A stretch of 64,000 bases of DNA from Devosia ginsengisoli (GCF_007859655.1 NZ_CP042304.1:3722501-3786500); one strand, 5' to 3'. Counted from the stretch's first letter, positions 8,212-20,565 are shown. Numbers and translations: made by a program. The notes: generated by a model not told the origin, from the sequence alone.

Positions 8212-10875
8212 CTACGACGCCTTGCGCCAGGCGCCGGCACGCAGGAAGGCTTCGAGATCGGCGGCGCTGAGCGGGCGGGAAAACGCGTAGCCCTGCAGGA
8301 TATCGCAACCGAGGTCGCGCAGGATGGCGGCATGTTCCATGGTCTCGACGCCCTCGGCGACGACCTCGATGCCCATCGACTTGCCGATATCGACGATGGA
8401 GGCGAGCAATTGCCGCTGGCCGGGATCGACCAGGATCGGATTGACCAATTGCCGGTCGATCTTGAGGCGGGTGGGGCGCAGTTTCTGCAGCGACACGATG
8501 GAGGCATAGCCGGTGCCGAAATCGTCGATTTCGACATCGATGCCCAATTCCTTGATGCGGTCGATATTCCAGCCGACCACGGCATCGCCCTCGTCGAGAT
8601 AGATCGATTCCACCAGCTCGAACGACAGCCTTCCCGGCTCGATATGGAGCTGGCGCAGCCCGTTGATGAGGTCTTCGTCATTGAGCCGGCGCAGCGAGAC
8701 GTTGACCGAGACGCGCGGCACGTCGAGGCCCATTTTGTCCCAGCCATCAAGGGCGGCGAGCGATTGTTCGAGGATCAGCCGGTCGATGGTGGCGACCACG
8801 TTGAGCTCTTCGGCGGTGGGCATGAAGGCGTCGGGCGCCTTGATGCCCTCGACCGGATGCTGCCAGCGCGCCAGCGCCTCGACCCCCACCACGTCGAGCG
8901 TATGGGCATCGAACTGCGGCTGGAACCAGGCGACGAATTCATTGCGCTCCAGCCCGTTGAGGATTTCGTCGGCCACCCGCTTGGTCTTGACCACTTCGGC
9001 CTGCAAGGCCTCAGAGAAGAATTCGAAGCGATTGCGGCCGCGCGCCTTGGCCCGGTAAAGCGCGATATCGGCATTGATCAGCAGGCGCTTAACGTCGATG
9101 GGCGTGCCGCGATCGGCGGCAATGCCGATGCTGACGCCGAAGCGGCATTCATGCCCTTCATAGGTCACCGGCTGGCGCATCTGCCGGACGATGCGCTCGG
9201 CCAGCGTGGCGAGATGGATATCGCCCTGGCTGGCCGATGTGAGCACCACGAATTCGTCGCCACCGATGCGGGCGACGAAATCGGCAGTGCTGCAATTGTC
9301 GCGCAGCACGGCGCTGGCATGGATCAGCATGGCATCGCCCGCCGCGTGGCCCAGCGTGTCGTTGATCTGCTTGAAGCGGTCGAGGTCGATATGCAGCAGC
9401 GCCATGCTGGCGCTGTCCTGATAGCCGGTGGCGGCGTGGCGCTTGAGCATGTCGTCGAGATAGCGCCGGTTGGGCAATCCGGTCAGGCTGTCATGCAGGG
9501 CATTGTGCTCGATGCGCACGCGGGCCAGTTCGAGCTCGTGATTGCGCGCCTCGGTCAATTGCGTGGCGCGGCGCAACTCCTCGTTGAGCGTCACGTCATC
9601 GGTCACGTCCCAATTGACCCCGATCACCCGCTCGGGCGTACCCGGCTCGCGATAAAGCGCGCCGATGGAGCGCACGTGGCGCAGCGTGCCATCGGTCAGC
9701 AGCACGCGATAATTGGACTCATTGCGCCCATCGGTGATGATGCGGCGGAAATCGGATTCGGCGCGGGCGCGGTCATCGGGATGGACGGCGGCCATCCAGT
9801 CCTTGTGGCTGCGCGGCACGTCATCGGTCGGCAGGCCATGCAACTGGCTGGTCTTGGCGTCCCAGGTTTCCCGGCCGCTGGCCACGTCCATTTCCCACAC
9901 GCCGACCTTGGACACGTCAAGCGCCAGCCCTAGCCGGCGCGACAGGCGGACCAGTTCGGCCTCGCGCGCCTTGACCTCGCGGAAATGCTCCTGCCGCTCG
10001 CCCATCAGGCGCCCGGTGATGACGATGGGCAGCAGGATCAGCGTGCCGGCAATGACCATCAGCGCGCGCATCCAGCCATTGTCCTGCGCCGCCGCCCAGC
10101 CCCCCTTGGGCACGGCGGCGATTTCCCACGAACCGGTCGGCAGGGTAACTTCCACCAGCACCGGGTTCTGTTCAACCAGATCGGGGCCGAAGAAGCGCGT
10201 GCCCTGGCTGCCGGTCGCATCCTTGCCGGTGATCGAGATATCGACCGAGCGTTCCGGATCGAACAACCCGCTATCGGCATAGAGCCGGTCGACATCGACC
10301 ACGGCCGAGACCAGGCCCCAGAAGGCGCGGCCGGTCGGGCCATCCACATAAACCGGGAAGCGGCCGATGAAGCCACGGCCGCCCTGCACCAGGTTGACCG
10401 GCCCGGCCAGCACCAGCCTGCCGGCATCGCGGGCGCGCAGGGCTGCTTCGCCCTGCAAGGCATTGGTGCGGTAATCGAGCCCGATAGCCGCTTCATTGCC
10501 CTTGAGCGGGTAGGTCATGGAAATGACGAAGCCCGGCGCGGCGGCGATGGAGCGCAACTGGCTCTGTTCCTCGAACAGGTTCGACACCAGTGCCGAATAG
10601 CGTGCCTGGTTCATATCCGGCTCGGTGGAAATGACCGAGACCAGCCCGCGCACGAGCTGGATATTGCCGTTGATATTGCCCTCGAGCTTGGCCCGGATCA
10701 GCGAAACCTCGGCCAGTACGGCCGCGCGCATGCGCTCTTCGTTGAGCACATTGCTCTGCCGGTCGAGAAAGACACCGCCGGCCACCAGGACGATGACCGC
10801 CACCAGCGCCGGCAGCAGGATCGGCCGCAACCAGCTCAGGCGGTGTTCGGGCATATGTGACGCGTTCGAATTCAA
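8212..10875 (-). CDS. CHASE-PAS-GGDEF-EAL membrane c-di-GMP enzyme
   Basis: An 887-residue inner-membrane sensor. Helix one (residues about 16-36) and a second near residue 275 flank a periplasmic CHASE-type domain that ends in a segment with DRLYADSGLFDPER. A PAS/PAC domain (about 310-430) follows, then a GGDEF domain with intact GGDEF at 538-542 and an EAL domain with intact EAL at 666-668. It could both make and break cyclic di-GMP. The position of the inhibitory RxxD site reads STAD, so product inhibition through the I-site is probably absent. It stands alone between unrelated genes. Confidence 0.92.
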   Translation of the reverse strand: MNSNASHMPEHRLSWLRPILLPALVAVIVLVAGGVFLDRQSNVLNEERMRAAVLAEVSLIRAKLEGNINGNIQLVRGLVSVISTEPDMNQARYSALVSNLFEEQSQLRSIAAAPGFVISMTYPLKGNEAAIGLDYRTNALQGEAALRARDAGRLVLAGPVNLVQGGRGFIGRFPVYVDGPTGRAFWGLVSAVVDVDRLYADSGLFDPERSVDISITGKDATGSQGTRFFGPDLVEQNPVLVEVTLPTGSWEIAAVPKGGWAAAQDNGWMRALMVIAGTLILLPIVITGRLMGERQEHFREVKAREAELVRLSRRLGLALDVSKVGVWEMDVASGRETWDAKTSQLHGLPTDDVPRSHKDWMAAVHPDDRARAESDFRRIITDGRNESNYRVLLTDGTLRHVRSIGALYREPGTPERVIGVNWDVTDDVTLNEELRRATQLTEARNHELELARVRIEHNALHDSLTGLPNRRYLDDMLKRHAATGYQDSASMALLHIDLDRFKQINDTLGHAAGDAMLIHASAVLRDNCSTADFVARIGGDEFVVLTSASQGDIHLATLAERIVRQMRQPVTYEGHECRFGVSIGIAADRGTPIDVKRLLINADIALYRAKARGRNRFEFFSEALQAEVVKTKRVADEILNGLERNEFVAWFQPQFDAHTLDVVGVEALARWQHPVEGIKAPDAFMPTAEELNVVATIDRLILEQSLAALDGWDKMGLDVPRVSVNVSLRRLNDEDLINGLRQLHIEPGRLSFELVESIYLDEGDAVVGWNIDRIKELGIDVEIDDFGTGYASIVSLQKLRPTRLKIDRQLVNPILVDPGQRQLLASIVDIGKSMGIEVVAEGVETMEHAAILRDLGCDILQGYAFSRPLSAADLEAFLRAGAWRKAS

Positions 10876-10985
10876 GATTTGCCATCCGCTGCCGGCCTTC
10901 TGGCCAGCCTAGAACGCAGCTTGGACCAAGGGCGTTTATGTTTGGCTTATCAGGGACATGAACTGATCGCGTGGTTAGCGTTGGG

Positions 10986-11762
10986 CTAACGGTTTTGCGG
11001 CAACGCCTCGACAAGATCGACCCCGGCCGCAGCGCATTGCGCACGGAAACGCTCGGAGGGGCAGCGGTCGGTGACGAAAGTGGCGATCTGGTCGATGCGG
11101 GCGATGCGCACCGGGGCCGAGCGGGCAAATTTGCCCCGGTCGGCCACCAGGATCACATGGCGCGCATTGGCGATGATGGCCTGCGCCACCTTGACCTCGC
11201 GATAGTCGTAGTCGAGCAGCGCGCCATCCTCGTCCAGCGCCGAAGCGCCGATAATGGCGTAATCCACCTTGAACTGGGAAAAGAACCCGGCCGCTGCCTC
11301 GCCGACAATGCCGCCATCGGAAGGGCGCACAACGCCGCCGGCGATCACCACCTCGAAGCGCGGATAGACCCGCATGCGATTGGCGACATTGATATTGTTG
11401 GTGATGACCAGAAGGCCCGAATGATCGAGCAAGGCCTGGCTCACCGCCTCGGTGGTGGTGCCGATATTGATGAAGACCGAAGCATCATTGGGAATGAGGG
11501 CGGCGGCGGCCCGGCCAATGGCGTCCTTGGCCTCGGCGGCGATGCGGCGGCGGGCCTCATATTCGAGATTTTCGACGCCGGAGGGCAAAGTGGCCCCGCC
11601 ATGCACGCGCGTCAAAAGGCGCTGGTCGCAGAGCGTGTTGAGATCCTTGCGGATGGTCTGCACCGAAACGGCGAATTCGGCGGCGAGCTGGTCCACCGTG
11701 ACGCGATTGTGCTGGCGGGCAAGGTCGAGAATGGCCTGATGGCGGGCGGTGGTATCGAGCAT
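10986..11762 (-). CDS. DeoR/GlpR family transcriptional regulator
   Basis: A 258-residue repressor. The N-terminal winged helix-turn-helix (RHQAILDLARQHNRVTVDQL to VQTIRKDLNTL) and the hinge LLTRVHGGATLPSGV are typical, followed by the DeoR sensor domain with FINIGTTTEAVSQAL, which binds a phosphorylated sugar, and AIIGASALDEDG. It resembles GlpR, the glycerol-3-phosphate-responsive repressor, but no glycerol gene is next to it, so I leave the symbol empty. An intergenic palindrome lies upstream. Confidence 0.86.
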   Translation of the reverse strand: MLDTTARHQAILDLARQHNRVTVDQLAAEFAVSVQTIRKDLNTLCDQRLLTRVHGGATLPSGVENLEYEARRRIAAEAKDAIGRAAAALIPNDASVFINIGTTTEAVSQALLDHSGLLVITNNINVANRMRVYPRFEVVIAGGVVRPSDGGIVGEAAAGFFSQFKVDYAIIGASALDEDGALLDYDYREVKVAQAIIANARHVILVADRGKFARSAPVRIARIDQIATFVTDRCPSERFRAQCAAAGVDLVEALPQNR

Positions 11763-11828
11763 GGTGCTTTCGTTTTAGGTCGAAACGAAAGGCGGGGAAA
11801 GGTGGCAGGTGAACTGCCGAGCCCCCGG

Positions 11829-11922
11829 CAGACCTCATGGTGAGCTTGTCGAACCACGAGGTCGGGGCACGATAGCTCCACTCGCTCGACCACATGGTTC
11901 GACAAGCTCACCATGAGGTCTG
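11829..11922. repeat. Long intergenic inverted repeat, family B
   Basis: Positions 11829-11856 are the exact reverse complement of 11895-11922 (28 bp each), around a 38-base spacer. The arm begins CAGACCTCATGGTGAGCTTG. The right half, with the preceding CTCCACTCGCTCG, recurs with few changes at 19931-19974. The element lies between mce and the DeoR gene. Confidence 0.85.
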
Positions 11923-11945
11923 CGAGGATGTAGTGCGGATGCCTG

Positions 11946-12346
<401 letters not shown>

Positions 12347-12350
<4 letters not shown>

Positions 12351-12604
12351 GACGACAGGCAAACCTTACAGAGATCGGTGTCCTTACACTTTGCGTGACC
12401 CATGATTGCTTGAGCAGCACTCAACGTTGGTGCGCCGGTCCACGAAACGCCCGTTTGTTTTCCCGGCTTGCGATCTTGGTTTTCCATTCCGTGTCCGTCG
12501 CGACAGTATTTACAGCCGGTCCGATGGACGCGTGCCCGACTGGGCGCAGTGGCAATGAAAACCCAGAAGTCGTTGCCTACGGCAGATGGTTTACGCGTAC
12601 TCAT
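12347..12604 (-). CDS. Conserved-looking small protein linked to methylmalonyl-CoA genes
   Basis: An 85-residue protein whose start overlaps the mutase stop by ATGA and whose stop overlaps the mce start by ATGA, which argues strongly for translation and coupling. The middle carries a likely metal-binding layout: [13 protein letters not shown], a W-x-G-A turn, an alanine-rich helix and C-K-x-x-x-L-C-K-V-C near the end. It has a basic N-terminus, no signal peptide and no membrane segment. I recall similar short GCxYCxDGxG proteins annotated as hypothetical in alphaproteobacteria. The function is unknown; a zinc-binding role is only a guess. Confidence 0.72.
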
Positions 12605-14721
12605 CGATTGCTCAACCTTCCCTCGATCTGGCTCAGCACGGAAAAAGCGGCACTGAGCACATTGGTGCCGGGCCCGAAAATGCCGGCCACGCCGGCTGCA
12701 TAGAGGAAGTCGTAGTCCTGCTCGGGAATGACGCCGCCGACGATGACGGTGACCTCACCCAGGTCGCGATCCCTGAGCGCGCCGATCAGTTCGGGCACCA
12801 GCGTCTTGTGGCCGGCGGCCAGCGAGGAGACGCCCACGGCATCGACCTTGAGGGCATCGACATGGGCGGCGACTTCAGGCGCGGTCTCGAACAGGTCGCC
12901 CATATGCACGGCGAAGCCGAGATCGGCAAAGGCCGAGGCGATGACCTTGGCGCCGCGATCATGCCCGTCCTGTCCCATCTTGGCGATGAAGATGGAAGGC
13001 GCGCGGCCACGGGCGGCCTTGAAGCTCTCGATGCGGGTGCTGATGGCGGCAAATTCGGGGTCGTCGCCATAGCCGCCGGCATAGACGCCTGAAATGACGC
13101 GGGTAATGGCCGAGTGGCGGCCAAAGACGTCTTCCATGGCGGCGGAGATTTCACCCAGAGTGGCGCGGGCGCGGGCCGCTTCGATGGCGGCTTCGAGCAG
13201 GTTGCCCTCGTCCTTGGCCGCATATTCGCGCAGGGCCGACAGCATGGACTGGCATTTGGCCTCGTCGCGGCTGGCCCGGACGCGCTGGAGCAGGGCGACC
13301 TGCTCGGCGCGCACCTTGGCATTGTCGATCTCGCGCACGTCGATGGCGTCTTCCACGTCGAGCCGGTAGCGGTTGACGCCGACAATGACGTCCTCGCCGC
13401 GATCGACGCGGGCCTGGCGCTGGGCGGCTGCCTTTTCGATTTCGAGCTTGGGGCCGCCGGATTGTACGGCACGGGTCATGCCGCCCTGCATTTCGGCTTC
13501 GCCGATGAGCCTTTTCGCCTCTGCGACCAACTGGCTGGTCAGCGCCTCGACATAGTAGGAGCCGCCCAGCGGATCGACCACGTCGGTGATGCGCGATTCA
13601 TGCTGCAGGATGAGCTGGGTATTGCGGGCAATGCGGCTGGAGAACTCGGTGGGCAGCGCGATGGCTTCGTCAAAACTGTTGGTGTGGAGGCTCTGCGTGC
13701 CGCCCAAAGTGGCGGCCAGCGCCTCGATCGTGGTGCGCACGATATTGTTGTGCGGATCCTGCTCGGTCAGCGAGACGCCCGAAGTCTGGCAATGGGTGCG
13801 CAGCATTTTCGAGCGCGCATCCTTTGCGCCCAGCCCGGTCATGATCTCGCTCCAGAGCTGGCGGGCAGCGCGGAGCTTGGCGACTTCGAGGAAGAAGTTC
13901 ATGCCGATGCCGAAAAAGAAGCTCAGCCGCCCGGCAAAGGCGTCGATATCGAGGCCGCGCTTCTGGGCGGCGCGGACATATTCCATGCCATCAGCCAAAG
14001 TATAGGCCAGCTCCTGCACCGCCGTCGCCCCCGCCTCGTGCATGTGGTAGCCCGAGATCGAGATGGAGTTGAATTTCGGCATGTGCCGCGCGGTGTGGCT
14101 GATGATATCGCCGACGATCCGCATCGAGGGCTCGGGCGGATAGATATAGGTGTTGCGGACCATGAACTCCTTGAGAATGTCGTTCTGGATGGTGCCCTCG
14201 AGCTGGGCCTGCTTCACGCCCTGCTCTTCGGCCGCGACGATGAACATGGCCAGCACGGGGATTACCGCGCCATTCATGGTCATGGAGACGCTCATCTGAT
14301 CGAGCGGAATGCCGTCGAACAGGATTTTCATGTCCTCGACAGAATCGATGGCGACGCCCGCCTTGCCCACATCGCCCACGACGCGCGGGTGGTCGCTGTC
14401 ATAGCCGCGATGGGTGGCGAGATCGAAGGCAACCGAAAGCCCCTTCTGCCCCTTTTCCAGCGCCTGCCGATAGAAGGCGTTACTCTCCCGTGCCATGGAG
14501 AAGCCGGCATATTGGCGGATGGTCCAAGGGCGGTTGGCATACATGGTGGCGCGCACGCCGCGGGTGAATGGCTCGACGCCGGGGACCTGCCCATCGGGGC
14601 CGAGATAGACCGGCTTGACGGGAATGCCGCCATAGTCGCGGTCGAGCGAGGAGAGCGGGGTATCGCGCAGTTCCTTTTGCGCGAGGGCGGCCCAGTGGGC
14701 GAAAGTGGGCGTCTGGCTCAT
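12601..14721 (-). CDS. mcm: Methylmalonyl-CoA mutase, adenosylcobalamin-dependent
   Basis: A 706-residue single-chain mutase converting (R)-methylmalonyl-CoA to succinyl-CoA. The N-terminal TIM barrel holds [15 protein letters not shown], the substrate-binding segment, and the C-terminal domain holds the cobalamin motif DGHDRG with the lower-ligand His at residue 587, followed by [12 protein letters not shown] and [12 protein letters not shown]. The ATG at 14721 shares one base with the pccA stop (TGATG). It works after pccAB and mce in propionate, odd-chain fatty acid and branched amino acid breakdown. Vitamin B12 is required. Confidence 0.96.
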   Translation of the reverse strand: MSQTPTFAHWAALAQKELRDTPLSSLDRDYGGIPVKPVYLGPDGQVPGVEPFTRGVRATMYANRPWTIRQYAGFSMARESNAFYRQALEKGQKGLSVAFDLATHRGYDSDHPRVVGDVGKAGVAIDSVEDMKILFDGIPLDQMSVSMTMNGAVIPVLAMFIVAAEEQGVKQAQLEGTIQNDILKEFMVRNTYIYPPEPSMRIVGDIISHTARHMPKFNSISISGYHMHEAGATAVQELAYTLADGMEYVRAAQKRGLDIDAFAGRLSFFFGIGMNFFLEVAKLRAARQLWSEIMTGLGAKDARSKMLRTHCQTSGVSLTEQDPHNNIVRTTIEALAATLGGTQSLHTNSFDEAIALPTEFSSRIARNTQLILQHESRITDVVDPLGGSYYVEALTSQLVAEAKRLIGEAEMQGGMTRAVQSGGPKLEIEKAAAQRQARVDRGEDVIVGVNRYRLDVEDAIDVREIDNAKVRAEQVALLQRVRASRDEAKCQSMLSALREYAAKDEGNLLEAAIEAARARATLGEISAAMEDVFGRHSAITRVISGVYAGGYGDDPEFAAISTRIESFKAARGRAPSIFIAKMGQDGHDRGAKVIASAFADLGFAVHMGDLFETAPEVAAHVDALKVDAVGVSSLAAGHKTLVPELIGALRDRDLGEVTVIVGGVIPEQDYDFLYAAGVAGIFGPGTNVLSAAFSVLSQIEGRLSNR

Positions 14722-16688
14722 CACACCGCCTCGAATTCGATCATGACCTGATCCACGGCCAGCACGGCGCCGGGCACGACATGGACCTTGCCGACCCGGG
14801 CGCGCTTCTCGGCCTTGAGCACATTTTCCATCTTCATCGCCTCGACAATGGCCAGTGTCTGGCCGTCCTCGACAATATCGCCCTCGCTGACATCGACGCG
14901 CACCACCTGGCCGGGCATGGGGCAGAGCAGGAACCGGCTCATGTCGGGCGGGACTTTCACCGGCATATGCCGCAGCAGCGCCGCGATATGCGGGCGGAGC
15001 ACGAGCACTTTGAGATCGGCGCCGCGATAGCGGATGCGGAAACCCGATGTGGTCGGGTTGACCTTGAGCACGCTCTTGCGCCCGTCGGACCAGTCGAGCC
15101 GGGCGGTCTTGTCGCCCGGCTGCCAATGGAGATGGGCGGCTTCGCTGCGCCAGCCGACATCGACCACGGTTTCGAGGCCATGCTGGTGCAGGGTGACCGT
15201 GTTCGCGGTCTCGCCGGCCTGCACATGCCACTGGCTTTCCGTCGCGGCACCGCTGCGGCGCTGCTCGCGGCGGGCCATCATGATGGCGGCGGCGGCCGTC
15301 ACGTCGAACAGGTGCTGTTCGCCGAGTTCGGCGCCGTGGAAGCCGTCGGGGAATTCCTCGGCAATATAGCCAGTGGTCAGCCGGCCTTCGCGGAAGCGAT
15401 CCTGTTCCATGACGGCGGAGAGGAAGGGCAGGTTATTGCCGACGCCCTCGACTTCGAAACTGTCGAGCGCCACCGCCATGGCGTCCACGGCTTCGATGCG
15501 GGTGGGCGCCCAGGTGCAGAGCTTGGCGATCATGGGGTCGTAGAAGGTGGAGATTTCCCCGCCCTCGAACACGCCTGTATCGTTGCGCACAGTGCCGGTT
15601 TCCGCCGGTGGCCTGTAACGGGTGAGTCGACCCGTGGACGGCAGGAAATTGCGATAGGGGTCCTCGGCATAGAGCCGGCTTTCGATGGCCCAGCCATTGC
15701 GCTGCACCTGGTCCTGCGTCAATGGCAGCTTTTCGCCATTGGCGACGCGCAGCATGAGTTCCACCAGGTCGAGGCCGGTGATGAGTTCAGTCACCGGATG
15801 CTCGACCTGGAGGCGGGTATTCATTTCGAGGAAGTAGAAATTGCGGTCCTTGTCGACGATGAATTCCACCGTGCCGGCGCTTTGGTAGCCGACGGCCTTG
15901 GCGAGGGCCACCGACTGTTCGCCCATGGCCTTGCGGGTGGCCTCGTCGAGGAAGGGCGAGGGCGCTTCCTCGATGACCTTCTGGTTGCGGCGCTGGATCG
16001 AGCACTCGCGCTCGTTGAGATAGATGGCGTTGCCATGCGCGTCGGCGATGAGCTGGATTTCGATATGGCGTGGCTCGGTGACGAATTTCTCGATGAAGAT
16101 GCGATCGTCGCCGAAGGATGAGGCGGCTTCGGACTTGGAACGCTCGAAACCCTCGCGCGCTTCGGCATCATTGTGGGCAATGCGCATACCCTTGCCGCCG
16201 CCGCCGGCCGAAGCCTTGATCATGACCGGATAGCCGATGGACCGGGCGATGGTGACGGCGTGCTCGGCGTCATCGATCAGCCCCATATGGCCGGGCACGG
16301 TGGAGACGCCGGCTTCCGCCGCGATCTTCTTGGATGTGATCTTGTCGCCCATGGCCTCGATGGCCTTGACCGGCGGGCCGACAAAGATGATCCCGGCAGC
16401 CTCCAGCGCCTCGGCGAATTTCGGATTTTCCGAGAGGAAGCCATAGCCGGGATGCACAGCCTGCGCGCCGGTCTGCTTGCAGGCGGCAATGATCCTGTCG
16501 ATCTGGAGATAGGAGTCCTTGGCTGGCGACGGGCCGATATGCACGGCCTCGTCCGCCATGCGGACATGCAGGGCCTCCCGGTCGGCATCGGAATAGACGG
16601 CCACTGTGGCAATGCCCATCTTCTGCGCGGTCTTGATGACCCGGCAGGCGATCTCGCCGCGGTTGGCGATGAGGAGTTTGGTGATCAT
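14721..16688 (-). CDS. pccA: Propionyl-CoA carboxylase alpha subunit (biotin carboxylase/carrier)
   Basis: A 655-residue subunit with a biotin carboxylase domain ([17 protein letters not shown] start, ATP-binding GGGGKGMRI, catalytic [20 protein letters not shown]) followed by a BT-type linker domain and a C-terminal biotinyl carrier domain with EAMKMEN, biotin on Lys 619. With PccB it carboxylates propionyl-CoA to (S)-methylmalonyl-CoA. The ATG at 16688 has AGGAG seven bases upstream; an ATG five codons earlier is less likely. It lies 11 bases after pccB and overlaps the mutase by one base. Confidence 0.96.
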   Translation of the reverse strand: MITKLLIANRGEIACRVIKTAQKMGIATVAVYSDADREALHVRMADEAVHIGPSPAKDSYLQIDRIIAACKQTGAQAVHPGYGFLSENPKFAEALEAAGIIFVGPPVKAIEAMGDKITSKKIAAEAGVSTVPGHMGLIDDAEHAVTIARSIGYPVMIKASAGGGGKGMRIAHNDAEAREGFERSKSEAASSFGDDRIFIEKFVTEPRHIEIQLIADAHGNAIYLNERECSIQRRNQKVIEEAPSPFLDEATRKAMGEQSVALAKAVGYQSAGTVEFIVDKDRNFYFLEMNTRLQVEHPVTELITGLDLVELMLRVANGEKLPLTQDQVQRNGWAIESRLYAEDPYRNFLPSTGRLTRYRPPAETGTVRNDTGVFEGGEISTFYDPMIAKLCTWAPTRIEAVDAMAVALDSFEVEGVGNNLPFLSAVMEQDRFREGRLTTGYIAEEFPDGFHGAELGEQHLFDVTAAAAIMMARREQRRSGAATESQWHVQAGETANTVTLHQHGLETVVDVGWRSEAAHLHWQPGDKTARLDWSDGRKSVLKVNPTTSGFRIRYRGADLKVLVLRPHIAALLRHMPVKVPPDMSRFLLCPMPGQVVRVDVSEGDIVEDGQTLAIVEAMKMENVLKAEKRARVGKVHVVPGAVLAVDQVMIEFEAV

Positions 16689-16699
16689 GTCGGCGCTCC

Positions 16700-18232
<1,533 letters not shown>

Positions 18233-18314
18233 GCTCGCACCCTGTTATCAGGCAGCAGACTAGCGCTTTGCGCCATCTTGCCCAAGACGGGAAAGGGCAA
18301 GCGTGTTACAGTCA

Positions 18315-18348
18315 CACAAGATCAGTTTTGTGATTTTGTGGATTTGTG
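18315..18348. promoter_or_regulatory. Direct-repeat candidate PccR operator in pccB-pccR gap
   Basis: TTTGTG occurs three times at 18327, 18335 and 18343, exactly eight bases apart, and CACAA at 18315-18319 is the mirror of the first TTGTG. The array abuts the pccR start codon. PccR/ScfR regulators are reported to bind paired TTTGCAAA-like sites; this is related in composition but not identical, so assignment is inference. Confidence 0.5.
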
Positions 18349-18351
18349 AAG

Positions 18352-19764
18352 ATGGCGGCACGCAAGGTCTTTGCCGGGGCGCGATTGCGGGCTTTGCGCA
18401 GCCAGCACAAGCTGACGCAAAGCGAGCTGGCGGCGCGGCTCGATATTTCGGCCTCCTATGTCAACCAGCTCGAATCCAACCAGCGGCCGCTGACCGCTTC
18501 GGTGATGCTGGCGCTGGCCGACGGCTTCAATCTCGACCTATCCGAATTAATGACCGATGCGTCCGACCGGCTGGTGGCCGACCTGCGCGAGGCTTTGGCC
18601 GATCCGGTGTTTGGCGAGGCTGTGCCGAACCTGCAGGAACTCAAGACCGTCGCCACCAATGCGCCCGATATGGCGCGGGCCATGCTGCAGCTTTACGAGA
18701 GCTATCGGAAAACCAATGAGCGGCTGGCCGGGGTGGATGCGGCGCTGACGCGCGATCCGCAATCATCGATGCAGACGGCCTATGAGGAAGTGCGCGACTT
18801 CTTCCACTATGCCGATAATTACATCGACCCGCTCGACCGGGCGGCCGAGGCGCTGGCGACGGAACTGGGTGAATTCGGGCCCGACCGGCTGCGGCGGCTC
18901 GTCACCTATTGTGCCGAAATGCACAATATCCGCGTGACGCTGACCCCGCCGCTTCAGGGCGACACTATTATCCAGTTCGACCGCGCCAACCGGGACCTGC
19001 TGGTCAACAGCCGGCTCGATCCGTCGACGCAGTTCTTCCAGATCGCGGTGACCTTGGCGGGGCTGGAGCAGGCGACCTTGCTGGGGCAATTGCTCGATGG
19101 CGCCAGCTTCAAGACGGCGGAGGCGCGCGACATTGCCCGCATGGGGCTGGCCAATTATTTCGCCGGCGCCCTGCAAATGCCCTATGGCGCTTTTCTCGGC
19201 GCGGCCGAGGCGCATCGCTATGATATCGAGGAACTGGGCCATCTGTTCGGCGCCAGTCTCGAACAGGTGGCGCATCGCCTCTCCACCATGCAAAGGCCGC
19301 GCGAGCGGGGCGTGCCGTTTTTCTTCGCGCGGGTGGATGCGGCAGGGACGATCACCAAGCGCCATTCGGCGACGGCTTTGCAGTTTGCGCGCTTTGGCGG
19401 GGCGTGTCCGCTGTGGAATGTGCATCGCGCCTTCGAAGGGCGCGGCGAGATCATCAGGCAACTGGCCGAGACGCCTGACGGCAACCGCTATCTGTGCCTC
19501 GCCTGGTCCTCCGAGAAGCGCTCGGGCGGGTATCACGGCACGACGCGGCGCTATGCCTATGCTTTGGGTTGCGAGGTGAGCCATGCCGGGCGGACGGTTT
19601 ATGGTGCGGATGTGGACCTGACCCACGCCGCGTTCGACCCGATCGGGATTTCCTGCCGCATCTGCGAGCGGCGCACCTGCCCGCAACGCTCGGTGCCGCC
19701 GCTGGCGGCGGCGATCAGCGTGCCCGCGGATCGGCGGAGCATTGTGCCGTATGAGATTGGGTGA
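18352..19764 (+). CDS. pccR: Short-chain fatty acyl-CoA regulator, XRE family
   Basis: A 470-residue regulator with an N-terminal XRE-type helix-turn-helix (GARLRALRSQHKLTQSELAA to YVNQLESNQRPLT, residues about 7-60), an IrrE-like central region and the C-terminal ScfR/RamB domain ending in CRICERRTCPQRSVPP with clustered cysteines. PccR of Rhodobacter sphaeroides activates propionyl-CoA carboxylase in response to a CoA ester. Divergent placement from pccB supports the same role. The ATG at 18352 is chosen; a GTG two codons upstream is possible. Confidence 0.9.
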   Translation: MAARKVFAGARLRALRSQHKLTQSELAARLDISASYVNQLESNQRPLTASVMLALADGFNLDLSELMTDASDRLVADLREALADPVFGEAVPNLQELKTVATNAPDMARAMLQLYESYRKTNERLAGVDAALTRDPQSSMQTAYEEVRDFFHYADNYIDPLDRAAEALATELGEFGPDRLRRLVTYCAEMHNIRVTLTPPLQGDTIIQFDRANRDLLVNSRLDPSTQFFQIAVTLAGLEQATLLGQLLDGASFKTAEARDIARMGLANYFAGALQMPYGAFLGAAEAHRYDIEELGHLFGASLEQVAHRLSTMQRPRERGVPFFFARVDAAGTITKRHSATALQFARFGGACPLWNVHRAFEGRGEIIRQLAETPDGNRYLCLAWSSEKRSGGYHGTTRRYAYALGCEVSHAGRTVYGADVDLTHAAFDPIGISCRICERRTCPQRSVPPLAAAISVPADRRSIVPYEIG

Positions 19765-19782
19765 GGCGCTACAGTCTCGCCA

Positions 19783-19979
19783 ATGTCATCCCGGCCTTGA
19801 GCCGGGACCCAGCCTGAGATGGCACCGTAGCCGCAAGGTGAACCATTCTGCCACCGGACCAAGTCTTGTCATCTCAGGATGGATCCCCGCTTTCGCGGGG
19901 ATGACACGGTGGTTGGGGCGTGCACCGGGCCTCCACTCGCTCGCCCCCGTGGTTCGACAGGCTCACCATGAGGGCTTTG
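19783..19979. repeat. Cluster of intergenic palindromes between pccR and carbonic-anhydrase-like gene
   Basis: The convergent gap is filled by repeat elements. TCATCCCGGCCTTGAGCCGG (from 19786) recurs at 39160-39179 with the same downstream context. A further palindrome has GGATCCCCGC and GCGGGGATGACAC around 19871-19900 arms, and 19931-19974 is a copy of the right half of family B (see 11877-11922). The gap may carry terminators for both genes. Confidence 0.75.
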
Positions 19980-20000
19980 AGAGAGCGGTGCCAGGCCGTG

Positions 20001-20555
20001 TCAGGCAGGCTCGAAATCGCTTGGCCTGGCCGTGACATCCACCATGCCGGCGGCGAAGCGCCTGGCGTTTTTCACGTAGCGGTCGGCTGAGGCGGCCAGG
20101 GCTTTGACGCCCTCTTCGTCGATTTCGCGGATGACCTTGCCGGGCGCGCCGACGACCATGGAATTTTCGGGGATCACCTTGTTTTCGGTGATGAGGGCAT
20201 TGGCGCCGATCAGGCAGTTCTTGCCGATTTTCGCGCCGTTGAGCACGGTGGCGCCCATGCCGATCAGCGTATTGTCGCCAATGGTGCAGCCATGCACGAT
20301 GGCGGAATGGCCGATGGTGCAGTTTTCCCCGATGCTCAGGGGATAGCCCTTGTCGGTGTGGAGGACCGTATTTTCCTGCACATTGGTGCGGGCGCCGATG
20401 GTGATGCGCTCGATATCGCCGCGGGCGACCACGCCGAACCAGATGCCGGCCTCGGCGCCGACCACGATATCGCCGACCAGGACGGCAGTGGGCGCGATCC
20501 AGCCGATATCGGGGTCGATCTGCGGGGCGATGCCGTCAAGGGCGTAGATGGGCAT
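20001..20555 (-). CDS. Gamma-carbonic-anhydrase-like hexapeptide-repeat protein
   Basis: A 184-residue left-handed beta-helix protein of the YrdA/PaaY/gamma-CA group. It starts MPIYALDGIAPQIDPD, and the hexapeptide repeats carry the three metal-ligand histidines in the segments NTVLHTDKGYP and IGHSAIVHGCTIGD. It ends with VVGAPGKVIREIDEEG, the usual capping helix. Members form trimers that bind zinc or iron; carbonic anhydrase activity is not always present. The ATG at 20555 has GAGGAGG upstream. It starts ten bases after the selO stop, so the two are co-transcribed. Confidence 0.88.
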   Translation of the reverse strand: MPIYALDGIAPQIDPDIGWIAPTAVLVGDIVVGAEAGIWFGVVARGDIERITIGARTNVQENTVLHTDKGYPLSIGENCTIGHSAIVHGCTIGDNTLIGMGATVLNGAKIGKNCLIGANALITENKVIPENSMVVGAPGKVIREIDEEGVKALAASADRYVKNARRFAAGMVDVTARPSDFEPA

Positions 20556-20565
20556 GGAGGCCTCC

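Noticed and set aside
8008..9933. Plus-strand frame of 641 codons
   Set aside because: Antisense to the GGDEF-EAL gene, with no domain of its own.
12601..15231. Mutase frame extending upstream of 14721
   Set aside because: The first part is antisense-like, Arg/Ala/Pro-rich text inside pccA; the true start is the ATG overlapping the pccA stop.
13114..16121. Long plus-strand frames of 545 and 446 codons
   Set aside because: They are antisense to the mutase and pccA genes and show only His/Asp/Gly-rich shadow composition.
18327..18348. CRISPR-like regular repeat
   Set aside because: Only three 6-bp units with 2-bp gaps; it is an operator-type array. No CRISPR array was found anywhere in the window.
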